DNA of 64,000 bases from Rhodospirillales bacterium (GCA_014859895.1 JACZKS010000082.1:1-64000), one strand, 5' to 3'. Counted from the first letter of the stretch, positions 17,006-25,927 are shown. A program made the numbers and translations. The notes: generated from the sequence alone by a model not told the origin.

Positions 17006-17692
17006 ATGCCTTCTCCCGCTTCCGCTGCCCGTTTCGGCCGCCCGACCGCCCGTATCCTGCTCGATATCAAGGCCGTCAACTTCCGGCCGGCCGAACCCTA
17101 CAAGCTGACCTCCGGCTGGATGAGCCCGGTCTACATCGATTGCCGCAAGGTCATCTCGTTTACCGAGGAGAGGCGGCGCATCGTCGCCATGGCGGTGGAC
17201 AAACTGGGCGAAGCGATGGGCTGGTCCTCGGTCGACATGGTGGCCGGCGGCGAGACGGCCGGCATCCCCTACGCGGCCTGGATTGCCGAGTCGGTGTCGC
17301 TGCCCATGCTGTACGTGCGCAAAAAGCCGAAGGGCTTCGGCCGCGACGCCCAGATCGAGGGCGACATCAAGGACGGCCGCCGCGTCCTGCTGGTCGAAGA
17401 CCTGGCCACCGACGGCGCCAGCAAGCTGGCCTTCGTCAATGCGCTCCGCACCGCCGGTGCCGCCGTCAGCGACGCTTTCGTCGTCTTCTTCTACGGGGTT
17501 TTCGCCGGCGTCGAGGCCGACCTCGCCAAGGAGGGCGTGCGCCTTCACTATCTGGCCACTTGGCAGGACGTGCTGGCCGAGGCCGAGGCAGGCGGCGATT
17601 TCCCGCCGGAAGCCATCGCCGGGGTGCGCGAGTTCCTGGCCGATCCCATCGGCTGGTCGGCGGCGCGCGGCGGCCGCGGCGCGGCGGCTTAA
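17006..17692 (+). CDS. pyrE: Orotate phosphoribosyltransferase
   Basis: A 228-residue enzyme that makes orotidine 5'-phosphate from orotate and PRPP in de novo pyrimidine synthesis. Diagnostic segments are FRPAEPYKLTSGWMSPVYID near the N-terminus, GGETAGIPYAAWIAE, YVRKKPKGFGRDAQIEG (the flexible catalytic loop with Lys residues) and the PRPP-binding motif RVLLVEDLATDGAS. The length is within the normal range. GGAGGACC precedes the ATG at 17006. It is probably monocistronic; its stop is 3 bp from that of the convergent sensor kinase gene. Confidence 0.95.
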   Translation: MPSPASAARFGRPTARILLDIKAVNFRPAEPYKLTSGWMSPVYIDCRKVISFTEERRRIVAMAVDKLGEAMGWSSVDMVAGGETAGIPYAAWIAESVSLPMLYVRKKPKGFGRDAQIEGDIKDGRRVLLVEDLATDGASKLAFVNALRTAGAAVSDAFVVFFYGVFAGVEADLAKEGVRLHYLATWQDVLAEAEAGGDFPPEAIAGVREFLADPIGWSAARGGRGAAA

Positions 17693-17695
17693 GGT

Positions 17696-19159
17696 TCAGC
17701 CGCGCGGCAGCGTCACCACCGCCCTGAGGCCGCCCTCTTCGCGGTTTTCCAGCGTCACCTCGCCGCCGTGGGCGCGCACGATGGTGCGCACCACGGCCAG
17801 CCCCAGGCCGACGCCGCCAGTTTCACGGCTACGCGAGCCTTCGACCCGGTAGAAGGCGGTGAACACTTTTTCCAGTTCGTTCGGCGGAATGCCCGGCCCG
17901 TCGTCCTCGACGGTGACGACCACCTTTTCGCTGGCCGGTTGCAAGCTCACACGGGCCGTACCGCCGTATTTGATGGCGTTGTCGATGAGGTTGCTGAAGG
18001 TGCGCTTGAGGCCGGTCGGCGCCCCGTTGAAGGAAAATCGCCGTTCGCCGGCATAGCTGGCCGCATGGCCGGCATCGACGGCGGCATCGCACAGGCTCTG
18101 CAAAAGATCGGCAAGGTCGAGCGGCACCTGGGCTTCGCCGGCCGCGTCCTCGCGGGCGAAGGACAGCGTGGCGGCGATCATTGCCTCCATCTCCGTCAAA
18201 TCGGCCAACATCTTGCGGCGCTGTTCGTCGTCCTCGACGAACTCTGCGCGCAGCCGCATGCGGGTGATGGGCGTGCGCAGGTCGTGCGAAATGGCTGCCA
18301 GCATGCGCGTGCGGTCTTCGATGAAGCTGCGCAGCCGCGTCTGCATCTCGTTGAAGGCGCGGGCCGCACGGTGCACCTCGCGCGGCCCCCGCTCGACGAG
18401 CGGCGGCGCGTTGACGTCGCGGCCCAGCCGTTCGGCGGCGCGGGTGAAAAAGGCGAGCGGCGCGGTGGCCCGCCATACCGCCCATACCGAGATGGCGATG
18501 ACGGCGAGCGTCGCCGCCAGCATCGGCAGCAGGATGCTGGACGACCAGAACGGGAGCAACGGCAGCGTCGGGGCATGGAAGTTGAGCCAGCTTCCGTCGG
18601 AAAGGGCCAGCGACAGGACCATGAAGTCCTCGGGTCCGGCCGAGCCGTCGAACACCGACCCCGGCCGCGGGCCGAAGCCATGACCGAAGCCGTGGCCAAA
18701 TCGGCTTACGCTCCGCCACCGGTTGCCTCGGAAGTCGCGGTCGGGCCGGTCGTCACCCTCGTCGATTTCGGGAGGAGCGGCCGGGTCGGCAGTCGACACC
18801 CGCACCCGCGCCTCGCCGCCCTTTCCCAGTTCCTGCACGACGGCGTCGCGCACGCTGAGCGCCCAGGGATTGCTGGTCCTTCCCGTGGCCTGGGGGGCGT
18901 TGCGGGTCCAGGTGATGCGCAAGCCTGGGGTGCGGCGGATTTCGCGGACGAAGGGGCGGCGCTCCTCAACCGGCAATTCCTCGACAATCTGGGCGAACGA
19001 GGTGATGCGCTCGGCCACCTGGGCAGCCATCGAGGACGACAGCGTCCGCGATCGCTCGGTCCAATAGAAGGCGAATCCCGCGAAATTGGAAATGATGAGA
19101 CCGAGCAGCAGGACGATGACCGTGCGCCCGACGATGCTGGAGGGCCAGCCGTACTTCAT
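17696..19159 (-). CDS. Membrane sensor histidine kinase (EnvZ/CpxA-type)
   Basis: A 487-residue kinase of a two-component system. TM1 is about residues 11-32, a periplasmic sensor domain about 33-204, TM2 about 205-228, then HAMP, HisKA with ISHDLRTPITRMRLR (phospho-acceptor H292), and an HATPase domain with N box NLIDNAIKYG, G1 DDGPGIPP and G2 GVGLGLAVV. The periplasmic domain contains an acidic stretch (EIDEGDDRPDRD) followed by FGHGFGHGFGPRPG at 154-167, a His/Gly-rich segment that could bind metal ions. The secreted protein encoded by the divergent gene at 20069 carries the same HGFGP motif. It overlaps the response regulator gene by 4 bp. Confidence 0.93.
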   Translation of the reverse strand: MKYGWPSSIVGRTVIVLLLGLIISNFAGFAFYWTERSRTLSSSMAAQVAERITSFAQIVEELPVEERRPFVREIRRTPGLRITWTRNAPQATGRTSNPWALSVRDAVVQELGKGGEARVRVSTADPAAPPEIDEGDDRPDRDFRGNRWRSVSRFGHGFGHGFGPRPGSVFDGSAGPEDFMVLSLALSDGSWLNFHAPTLPLLPFWSSSILLPMLAATLAVIAISVWAVWRATAPLAFFTRAAERLGRDVNAPPLVERGPREVHRAARAFNEMQTRLRSFIEDRTRMLAAISHDLRTPITRMRLRAEFVEDDEQRRKMLADLTEMEAMIAATLSFAREDAAGEAQVPLDLADLLQSLCDAAVDAGHAASYAGERRFSFNGAPTGLKRTFSNLIDNAIKYGGTARVSLQPASEKVVVTVEDDGPGIPPNELEKVFTAFYRVEGSRSRETGGVGLGLAVVRTIVRAHGGEVTLENREEGGLRAVVTLPRG

Positions 19160-19893
19160 CGAGATTCCACCGCCGCGGTGAAGACGTACCCACCGCCGCG
19201 CACCGTCTTGATCATCTGCGGATTGGCGGGGTCGGCCTCGATCTTGCGGCGCAATCGGCTGACCTGGACGTCGATAGCCCGGTCGAACGGCTGGGAATCG
19301 CGGCCGCGCGCCAGGTCAAGCAACTGATCGCGGCTGAGCACCCGTTGCGGCCGCGACACGAAAGCGGCGAGAAGTTCGTACTCGCCGCCGCTTAGTTCGA
19401 CGCGCACGCCGTCGGGCGAGGTCAACTCGCGGGAATCCAGATTGAAATTCCAGCCAGAAAAGGCGACGACAGTCTCGCCTTCGCCGTCCGCCATGGTCCG
19501 CGCTGCGCGGCGGCCGGGCTGGGCGTCGGCCCGGCGCAGCACCGCTTTGATCCGGGCCAGCAATTCGCGCGGGTTGAACGGTTTCGGCAGGTAGTCGTCG
19601 GCCCCCATTTCGAGTCCGATGATGCGGTCGGTCTCTTCGCCCATGGCGGTCAGCATGATCACCGGCACCGTGGACGAAGACCGCAGGTTGCGGCAGAGTG
19701 TCAAACCGTCTTCGCCCGGCAACATCAGGTCCAGCACGATCAGGTCGATTGACCAATCGGTCAGCACCTTGGCCATTTCGCGGCCATCCGCGGCGGTGGT
19801 CACCCGGTAGCCGTGCTTGCCGAGAAAGCGGCCCAGAAGGTCGCGGATCTCGCGATCGTCGTCGACGACAAGGATATGCGGCGAACTTTCCAT
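19156..19893 (-). CDS. OmpR-family response regulator
   Basis: A 245-residue DNA-binding regulator. The receiver domain (residues 5-120) has the acidic pair DDD at 11-13, phospho-acceptor D55 in LIVLDLMLPG, T in MLTAMG and K in YLPKPFNP. The C-terminal winged-helix domain (about 145-240) ends with RLRRKIEADPANPQMIKTVRGGGYVF, typical of OmpR/PhoB. It is the first gene of the two-gene operon with the kinase. It is divergent from the EF-hand protein gene at 20069, whose promoter region carries repeated GTTAC elements that could be its binding sites. Confidence 0.95.
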   Translation of the reverse strand: MESSPHILVVDDDREIRDLLGRFLGKHGYRVTTAADGREMAKVLTDWSIDLIVLDLMLPGEDGLTLCRNLRSSSTVPVIMLTAMGEETDRIIGLEMGADDYLPKPFNPRELLARIKAVLRRADAQPGRRAARTMADGEGETVVAFSGWNFNLDSRELTSPDGVRVELSGGEYELLAAFVSRPQRVLSRDQLLDLARGRDSQPFDRAIDVQVSRLRRKIEADPANPQMIKTVRGGGYVFTAAVESR

Positions 19894-19935
19894 GGCGGCG
19901 ACTATAGCCTCGGGCGCGTCGGCTGTGATGGAAAA

Positions 19936-20015
19936 TCCGTTACCGACTGTATCGCCCTGGCCTCCTGAAATGTTCGGTTACAAAAAACCCGGTGTTGGGA
20001 CATCCGCCGGTTACA
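19936..20015. promoter_or_regulatory. Repeated GTTAC elements in the divergent promoter
   Basis: Three GTTAC elements lie at 19939-19943, 19977-19981 and 20010-20014. The last two sit in the identical 8-mer CGGTTACA, 33 bp apart (about three helical turns). OmpR-family regulators bind direct repeats, so these are candidate sites for the adjacent response regulator. Spacing is wider than the usual 10-11 bp. Confidence 0.3.
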
Positions 20016-20068
20016 GAGCGGCCGTCTAATGGGGCCAATCGAGACCACCGCTGCCAATGGAGAACACC

Positions 20069-20827
20069 ATGAAACGCTTTCCGCTTCGTTTTGCCGCCCT
20101 TGTCGCTCTGCCGGTCGCTCTCGGCTTGGCGGGTGCCGCCTATGCGGCTTCCGACGACACCCCTCCCCCGCCTTACGGATTTTACGGCCCCGGCATGGGC
20201 ATGGGACCCGGCATGGGCATGGGACCCGGCCGCGGCGCCGGTTGGCACCAAGCCATGGGTCCGGGCGTCCGCGGCGCCTACTGGGCCGACGCCAACCATG
20301 ACGGCACGCTGACCGTCGAGGAGGTCAAGTCCTTCCTCGAAGCCCGCCACGACCGGCCGGGGTTCGAGAACCTCAAGGTCGGCACCGTCAAGGAGAAGGA
20401 CGATGCCACGCTCACGGCCGAGATCGTCACCGCCGAAGGCGCCCTGGTCCGTACCATGGAATTCCCCCGCAAGGTCGATGCGAGCGTTGCCAACGCTCCC
20501 GGCCGTGGCAGTTACGGTCCCGGCATGCGCGGCGGTCGCGGCGGTTGGAGCCACGGCTTTGGGCCGGGCCGGCAGGCCGGTTTCGATGGCCGCGGCTTTG
20601 GACCAAGCATGCGGGCGGGCCTGTTGGCCGACGGCGAACTGTCGGTCGCCGAGGTCAAGGGCCTGATGGAGCGCCATTTGGCCATGTGGAACAACCCCAA
20701 CCTCAAAGTCGGCGACGTCAAGGAGGTGGGTGCCCTCATCTCCGCCGACATCGTCACCAAGGACGGATCGCTGGTCCAACACATGGAGTTTGACCGCAAG
20801 AGCGGTTTCCCGGTCCAAAGCCGGTAA
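20069..20827 (+). CDS. Secreted Gly/Met/His-rich protein with EF-hand and duplicated domain
   Basis: A 252-residue exported protein: Sec signal peptide about residues 1-27 (ending GAAYAAS). Two similar halves are visible. Each has a Gly/Met/Arg-rich linker (YGPGMGMGPGMGMGPGRGAG at 39-58; GSYGPGMRGGRGGWSHGFGPG at 147-167), an EF-hand or its remnant (D74-A-N-H-D-G-T-L-T-V-E-E; ADGELSVAEVKGLME), and a PepSY-like strand block (NLKVGTVKEKDDATLTAEIV versus NLKVGDVKEVGALISADIVT). The first linker is encoded by two tandem 18-bp units (20192-20227). The start at 20069 has GGAG 6 nt upstream. It is probably a calcium- or metal-binding periplasmic target of the divergent two-component system. A strong terminator follows. 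Confidence 0.8.
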   Translation: MKRFPLRFAALVALPVALGLAGAAYAASDDTPPPPYGFYGPGMGMGPGMGMGPGRGAGWHQAMGPGVRGAYWADANHDGTLTVEEVKSFLEARHDRPGFENLKVGTVKEKDDATLTAEIVTAEGALVRTMEFPRKVDASVANAPGRGSYGPGMRGGRGGWSHGFGPGRQAGFDGRGFGPSMRAGLLADGELSVAEVKGLMERHLAMWNNPNLKVGDVKEVGALISADIVTKDGSLVQHMEFDRKSGFPVQSR

Positions 20828-20859
20828 CCCTTCATTCCTCCCCCACTCTGACTGACGCT

Positions 20860-20889
20860 GGCCGGCCCTTCGCAGGGCCGGCCTTTTTT
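20860..20889 (+). terminator. Rho-independent terminator of the EF-hand protein gene
   Basis: A 10-bp perfect stem GGCCGGCCCT/AGGGCCGGCC with loop TCGC is followed by TTTTTT. It lies 33 bp after the stop codon. Confidence 0.95.
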
Positions 20890-21033
20890 GTTGGCCGAGG
20901 CCAGCCCGGACGAAGCCTGCGACAGCCCCATATCGCATTGAAACCGAACAATGCTGCTGCTAGGGTGAAGTTCTTGAAAGAAATAACAATAAACAACGCA
21001 CTGCCAACAACGAACAGCTTCCGGGGAGATGCA

Positions 21034-22023
21034 ATGAAAACCCTTAACCTGCACAATGTCGGTATTCGATCACTGGTTGCGGCCACCGCCATCGTGGCCA
21101 TTTCCGTTGCCGTTCCTCCAGCCATTGGCGCCGAGAAGTTTCCGGAGAAGCCGATTCAGTTCTTGATTCCTTTCGATCCGGGCGGACAATCCGACACCGC
21201 AGTCATCCTGTTGCGTCCCGGGTTGAAGGAAAAGCTTGGCGTCGACATCGTTGCCCAGCACCGGCCGGGCGGTGGCGGTGCGGTTGGTTGGACCATGCTG
21301 GCCCAGGAAAAGCCAGATGGCCATATGATGGCGGTGACCAACCTGCCACACGTCGTCATCCAGCCGCTGATGACCAAGGGCGTGAAGTACAAGACCGAAG
21401 ACCTCGCCCCCGTCTACATGTACGCCGAATCGCCGGGTGGCATCGCCGTACGCAAGGACGACGACCGCTTCAAGACGCTCCAGGACCTGATCGATTTCGC
21501 CAAGGCCAACCCGGCCAAGCTGTCGATGGGCGGCGTCGGCAAGTTCACCGGCAACCATCTGGGCTTTCTGCAATTCGTGCAGATGGCCGGCGTCGACGTC
21601 AGCTATGTCAGCTTCAATGGTGCGGCCCCGCAGACGGCAGCCCTGCTTGGCAGCCATGTCATGGCGATCTACGGCGGCACCTTCATCTTCGCCGACAAGC
21701 GCGACGAGTTCCGGGTTCTGGCCATCGCGACCGACGAGCGGCTACCCGATTTCCCCGACGCACCGACCTTCAAAGAGTTGGGGTTTGACCTGGTGGGCGG
21801 CATCGACCGGGGAGTTACGGTACCGGCCGGCACGCCCAAGGAAAGGATCGATATGCTGGCCGATGCCATCCGCTATGCCGCCGGCAAGAAGGAATTCATC
21901 GACGGCATGGAAAAACTGGGCTTCCACTTGGTGAACCACGGCCCCGAGGAATACGCCAAGATCATCCAGGCGCGCAAACTGCAGTACCTGAAGGTCCTCA
22001 AGGACGGAGGGTTCCTCAACTAA
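21034..22023 (+). CDS. tctC: Tripartite tricarboxylate transporter binding protein, TctC family
   Basis: A 329-residue periplasmic binding protein of the TTT family. The signal peptide covers about residues 1-33 (ending PPAIGA). The mature start EKFPEKPIQFLIPFDPGGQS is the standard TctC opening, and VDIVAQHRPGGGGAVGW and GLPDFPDAPTFKELGF-like segments (here RLPDFPDAPTFKELGF) are family blocks. The ligand is a carboxylate of unknown identity. GGGGAGATGCA precedes the chosen ATG at 21034; longer in-frame extensions lack a signal at the right place. It is followed after a hairpin by the fused permease gene. Confidence 0.92.
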   Translation: MKTLNLHNVGIRSLVAATAIVAISVAVPPAIGAEKFPEKPIQFLIPFDPGGQSDTAVILLRPGLKEKLGVDIVAQHRPGGGGAVGWTMLAQEKPDGHMMAVTNLPHVVIQPLMTKGVKYKTEDLAPVYMYAESPGGIAVRKDDDRFKTLQDLIDFAKANPAKLSMGGVGKFTGNHLGFLQFVQMAGVDVSYVSFNGAAPQTAALLGSHVMAIYGGTFIFADKRDEFRVLAIATDERLPDFPDAPTFKELGFDLVGGIDRGVTVPAGTPKERIDMLADAIRYAAGKKEFIDGMEKLGFHLVNHGPEEYAKIIQARKLQYLKVLKDGGFLN

Positions 22024-22034
22024 GGTGGCGGCAA

Positions 22035-22059
22035 GCGGGCGGTACCGGGTGCCGCCCGC
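22035..22059 (+). terminator. Intercistronic hairpin between tctC and the tctAB fusion gene
   Basis: An 8-bp perfect stem GCGGGCGG (22035-22042) / CCGCCCGC (22052-22059) has no following T-tract. Such hairpins between binding-protein and permease genes commonly protect the upstream mRNA so the binding protein is made in excess. Confidence 0.5.
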
Positions 22060-22098
22060 GTTCCCCCGTTTCTTCCCCTCTACCATTGAGGTTGCGCC

Positions 22099-24111
22099 AT
22101 GGAATGGCTGGGCCCTGCGGTCGCGAACGTCTTCGCGTTGGGTAATCTCCTGGGGCTGACGGCGGCGGTCGCCGGCGGCATTCTGGTCGGCGCCCTGCCC
22201 GGCCTCACCGGTACCATGGCCATCGCGCTGATGGTTCCCTTCACCTATCCGCTGTCGCCGGAAGCGGCCCTGATCATCCTTGGCGGAATCTACGTCGGGG
22301 CCATGTACGGCGGATCCATCTCGGCCATCCTGATCAATACGCCGGGCGCCCCGGCGGCCATCGCCACCACCTTCGACGGCTATCCGATGGCCACCCAGGG
22401 CCGGGCCGAGGAGGCCTTGTGCGCGGCGGCGACGGGTTCGGGCGTCGGTGGTCTGTTGGGCACCGTCGTGTTGCTGTTCTTCGCGCCGGCACTCGCCGTC
22501 GTTTCCCTCAAGTTCGGGCCGCCGGAGTATTTTTGGCTAGGCGTTCTCGGCCTCACCATTATTGCCAGCCTGTCAGCCCGCAACATCTACAAGGGGCTGT
22601 TGGGCGGGTTGTTCGGCGTACTGCTCAGCACCGTCGGGCTGTCGCCCAGCACCGGCGAAGCACGCCTTACCTTCGACACCACCAACCTGTTGGGCGGAGT
22701 CGAGGTGATCGTTGCCCTGATTGGTCTCTTCTGCGTGCCGCAGGTGCTGATTATGGCCGAAGAGGCCAGACGACAGGAGGGACTCCTCCTCTTCAAACCG
22801 GAGCGCGGGCGGACGCTCCGTACATTTTTCGTCGTTCTCCGTTGCTGGGGGAACCTTATCCGTTCGTCGGTCATTGGTGTCGTCGTCGGGATCATTCCGG
22901 GCGCCGGCGGCAACGTCGCCGGCCTGTTATCCTATCAGGAGACGGTGCGCGCGGCCCGCGACAAGGACTCGTTCGGCAAGGGCAACATAGAGGGCGTCAT
23001 CGCTTCGGAAACCGCCAATAACGCGGCTGTCGAGGGATCGTTGGTGCCGCTGCTGACGCTGGGCATTCCCGGCGCGCCGCAGGCTGCGGTGCTGTATGGC
23101 GCGCTGCTGCTGCACGGGCTTAGGCCAGGGGCCGAATTGTTCACCGGGCAAGGCGCCGTGGTCACCTACACCTTCATCTTTTCGCTCTTTCTCGCCAATC
23201 TCATCATGTTCGCCATCGGCATTTCGGCCTCTCGCGTCTACGCCCGTTTATTGAATTTGCCTACCAACTTGCTGATGCCGGTGATACTGGCCCTTTCGGT
23301 GGTCGGCGCCTTCGCCGGGCGAAACAGTTCGTTCGACGTCGGCATGATGATGACCCTGGGCCTCGTCGCCTATGGCGGTCTCAAGGTGGGGCTGGCCGCC
23401 GCCCCCATCGCCCTGGGGGTGATCCTGGGACCGATCATGGAGCGCGGCCTCGTCGAATCGATGATGTTGTCCAGGGCCACCGGGGGATTGCTGGACCTGC
23501 TGTTCACCCGGCCGCTTTCCCTGGTACTGATTGCCATGACGGCGATCTCGCTGGGGTGGCCGCTCATCGTCAAGGGCTGGAACCGGTGGCGGGGCAGAGA
23601 CGTTGCTCCCCCGGCCAAGCCCACCGCCGAGACGGCGCCGTCGGACGGCCCAGGCCGTGTGGCCGCCGATGTCTGGCTGGGAGTGCCGGGACTGGTCATC
23701 GCCGTCGTCGTCTGGCACCAGTTGGCCGACATCGAACTCCAGACAGCCGTGGTTCCCGGGGTTTCCGCTGCACTGATTTCCATTGTGTCGCTGGGTTTTC
23801 TGGTACGGGCGGCCAGAAATAGACTACGTGGCCCGGCAGCCATCGCACGGCCCGCAGCGGAGTCGGAGCGTGGCCATGCTCCGGCCGCCATGATCGTCGC
23901 GGTGGCCTATGTCCTCTTGATTCCGCTGGCCGGATTTTTCGTCACCACCTTCGGGGCGATGCTGACCCTGGGGTGGGTCCTGGCGGCTCCCGACAAGCGC
24001 CGGCGCCAATTGTCGCGCATTGTGCTGACCGCCGCCCTCGTCTGCGCCGCCTTCTATCTGATCTTCGGGACAATCTTCAACGTTCCCTTCCCCAAGGGTC
24101 TGCTATTCTAG
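22099..24111 (+). CDS. Fused TctA-TctB permease of a tripartite tricarboxylate transporter
   Basis: A 670-residue membrane protein. Residues 1 to about 500 are TctA: the opening GGILVGALPGLTGTMAIALM, YGGSISAILINTPGAPAAIA, and the repeat IIPGAGGNVAGLLSYQETVR with ASETANNAAVEGSLVPLLTL. After a Pro-rich linker (about 505-525) the last 140 residues form a TctB-like domain of about four helices (WLGVPGLVIAVVVW, then AAMIVAVAYVLLIPLAGFFV and the ending FNVPFPKGLLF). TctA and TctB are usually separate proteins, so this is a natural fusion with no frameshift needed. The protein imports a carboxylate with TctC, driven by an ion gradient. It is 75 bp after tctC and 43 bp before the next binding-protein gene. 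Confidence 0.9.
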   Translation: MEWLGPAVANVFALGNLLGLTAAVAGGILVGALPGLTGTMAIALMVPFTYPLSPEAALIILGGIYVGAMYGGSISAILINTPGAPAAIATTFDGYPMATQGRAEEALCAAATGSGVGGLLGTVVLLFFAPALAVVSLKFGPPEYFWLGVLGLTIIASLSARNIYKGLLGGLFGVLLSTVGLSPSTGEARLTFDTTNLLGGVEVIVALIGLFCVPQVLIMAEEARRQEGLLLFKPERGRTLRTFFVVLRCWGNLIRSSVIGVVVGIIPGAGGNVAGLLSYQETVRAARDKDSFGKGNIEGVIASETANNAAVEGSLVPLLTLGIPGAPQAAVLYGALLLHGLRPGAELFTGQGAVVTYTFIFSLFLANLIMFAIGISASRVYARLLNLPTNLLMPVILALSVVGAFAGRNSSFDVGMMMTLGLVAYGGLKVGLAAAPIALGVILGPIMERGLVESMMLSRATGGLLDLLFTRPLSLVLIAMTAISLGWPLIVKGWNRWRGRDVAPPAKPTAETAPSDGPGRVAADVWLGVPGLVIAVVVWHQLADIELQTAVVPGVSAALISIVSLGFLVRAARNRLRGPAAIARPAAESERGHAPAAMIVAVAYVLLIPLAGFFVTTFGAMLTLGWVLAAPDKRRRQLSRIVLTAALVCAAFYLIFGTIFNVPFPKGLLF

Positions 24112-24154
24112 AAGGGACCGGGATCGAGACAAGCAAGGACGTGGGAGACGGCGG

Positions 24155-25816
24155 ATGACTGCGCGGTTCGGACTATCGGCGGTGGTCGCCTGCCTGATCT
24201 TGGGGCTGGCCGGGGCAGCCCAGGCGGCCAAGGACGACCTGGTCATCGGCATCACGCAGTTTCCCTCGACCTTCCATCCCAGCATCGATGCCATGGCGGC
24301 CAAGAGCTACGTGCTCGCCATGACGCGCCGCCCGTTCACCACCTTCGATGCCCATTGGAAGCTGGTGTGTCTGCTGTGCACCGAGCTGCCCGCCATCGAG
24401 AACGGCCTGGCCAAGCCGGAACGCACCCCCGACGGCAAGCGGGGCATCGCCGTCACCTACACCATCCGGCCGGATGCCTTCTGGGGCGACGGCGTGCCGG
24501 TGACGACCAAGGACGTGCTGTTTACCTGGGAAGTCGGGCGCAATCCGAAGAGCGGGCTCACCAACATCGAGCTTTACCGCAGCCTCTATAAGGTTGATGC
24601 CGCCGACGACAAGACCTTCACGCTGCACTTCGACAAGCTCAGCTTCGACTATGCCGCCATCAACGACTTCGATCTGCTGCCGGCCCACGTCGAAAAGGCG
24701 CCGTTCGCCAACCCCGCCGAATACCGGCACCGTACGGCGTTCGACACCGATACCCTGAACGAAGGGCTCTATTTAGGTCCCTACGTGATCGCCGAGGTGA
24801 AGGCCGGCAGCCATGTGGTGCTGGAGCCCAATCCCCGCTGGTGGGGGCCGAAGCCCCACTTCCGGCGCATCGTAGCCAGGGTGATCGAGAATACCGCTGC
24901 GCTTGAGGCCAACCTACTGTCGGGGTCCATCGACATGATCGCCGGCGAACTCGGTCTTACCCTCGACCAGGCGTTGGCCCTGGAGAAGCGCCAGGGCGGA
25001 CGCTTCGCCTTCCTTTACAAGCCGAGCCTCGTCTATGAACACGTCGACCTCAACCTCGACAACCCGATCCTGGCCGACAAGCGGGTGCGCCACGCCCTGA
25101 TCCATGCGCTCGACCGCGAGGCGATCAGCAAACAGCTTTTTGCCGGCCGCCAGCCGGTGGCCCATACCAGCGTGAACCCGCTCGACGAGGTCTATGCAGA
25201 CGACGTCCCCCGTTACCCCTACGATCCCAAGCGGGCCGTCCAACTGCTGGCCGAGGCTGGGTGGGATCGTACCCGCAATGGGATACGCAGCAACGCCAAG
25301 GGTGAGCCACTGACGCTGGAAATCATCACCACGGCCGGCAACCGCACGCGCGAACTGGTCCAACAGGTGCTGCAAAGCCAGTGGCGCCAAGTTGGCATCG
25401 ATGTGCGTATCCGCAACCAGCCGGCTCGGGTCATGTTCGGCCAGAGCGTGACCCAGCGACAATTCCCGGGCATGGCCATGTACGCGTGGATGAGTTCGCC
25501 CGAAAACGTCCCGCGCACCACGCTCCATTCGGCCCACATCCCCAGCCCGGCCAACGGCTACTCTGGCCAGAACTACCCCGGCTTTCGCGACGCCGAGATG
25601 GACGACCTGATCGACCGCATCGAGGTCGAACTGGACTTCGAGAAGCGCAAGGCTCTGTGGCGGCGCCTCCAGGAGATCTACGTCGAGGAACTTCCGGCCA
25701 TCCCCCTCTTCTTCCGCGCCGACGCCTTCGTCCTTCCCCGATGGCTGAAGGGCGTGGAGCCGACCGGCCACCAGTACCCTACGACCCTGTGGGTGGAGAA
25801 CTGGCATCCGGGTTGA
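24155..25816 (+). CDS. ABC transporter solute-binding protein, SBP_bac_5 (Dpp/Opp) family
   Basis: A 553-residue periplasmic binding protein for an oligopeptide/dipeptide/nickel-type ABC importer. Its signal peptide is about residues 1-24 (ending GAAQAA). Family blocks are YTIRPDAFWGDGVPVTTKDVLF, the domain II segment DLNLDNPILADKRVRHALIH (equivalent to NxxxxPFxDxRVRqAlx), and PYDPKRAVQLLAEAGW. Near the C-terminus, YSGQNYPGFRDAEMDDLIDR is typical. The ligand is unknown. It is separated from its permease and ATPase genes by a glycerol dehydrogenase gene and two stem-loops, all on the same strand. Confidence 0.9.
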   Translation: MTARFGLSAVVACLILGLAGAAQAAKDDLVIGITQFPSTFHPSIDAMAAKSYVLAMTRRPFTTFDAHWKLVCLLCTELPAIENGLAKPERTPDGKRGIAVTYTIRPDAFWGDGVPVTTKDVLFTWEVGRNPKSGLTNIELYRSLYKVDAADDKTFTLHFDKLSFDYAAINDFDLLPAHVEKAPFANPAEYRHRTAFDTDTLNEGLYLGPYVIAEVKAGSHVVLEPNPRWWGPKPHFRRIVARVIENTAALEANLLSGSIDMIAGELGLTLDQALALEKRQGGRFAFLYKPSLVYEHVDLNLDNPILADKRVRHALIHALDREAISKQLFAGRQPVAHTSVNPLDEVYADDVPRYPYDPKRAVQLLAEAGWDRTRNGIRSNAKGEPLTLEIITTAGNRTRELVQQVLQSQWRQVGIDVRIRNQPARVMFGQSVTQRQFPGMAMYAWMSSPENVPRTTLHSAHIPSPANGYSGQNYPGFRDAEMDDLIDRIEVELDFEKRKALWRRLQEIYVEELPAIPLFFRADAFVLPRWLKGVEPTGHQYPTTLWVENWHPG

Positions 25817-25909
25817 ACCGAGACCCCGCGGCAGCCGCGTAGCAAGTCTCGGTCTCCGCTGGGAGGAACCGATGGTTGGCGGACATGTTCAGTCCGCGGC
25901 CACCATCAA
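25817..25909 (+). other. Two consecutive stem-loops upstream of gldA
   Basis: The first is an 8-bp stem ACCGAGAC (25817-25824) / GTCTCGGT (25846-25853) with an inner 6-bp stem CGCGGC/GCCGCG. The second pairs GCGGAC with GTCCGC around 25879-25897, extended by GATGG/CCATC. No T-tract follows. They may limit readthrough or stabilise the binding-protein mRNA. Confidence 0.45.
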
Positions 25910-25927
25910 CAAAATAAGGAGTTCATC

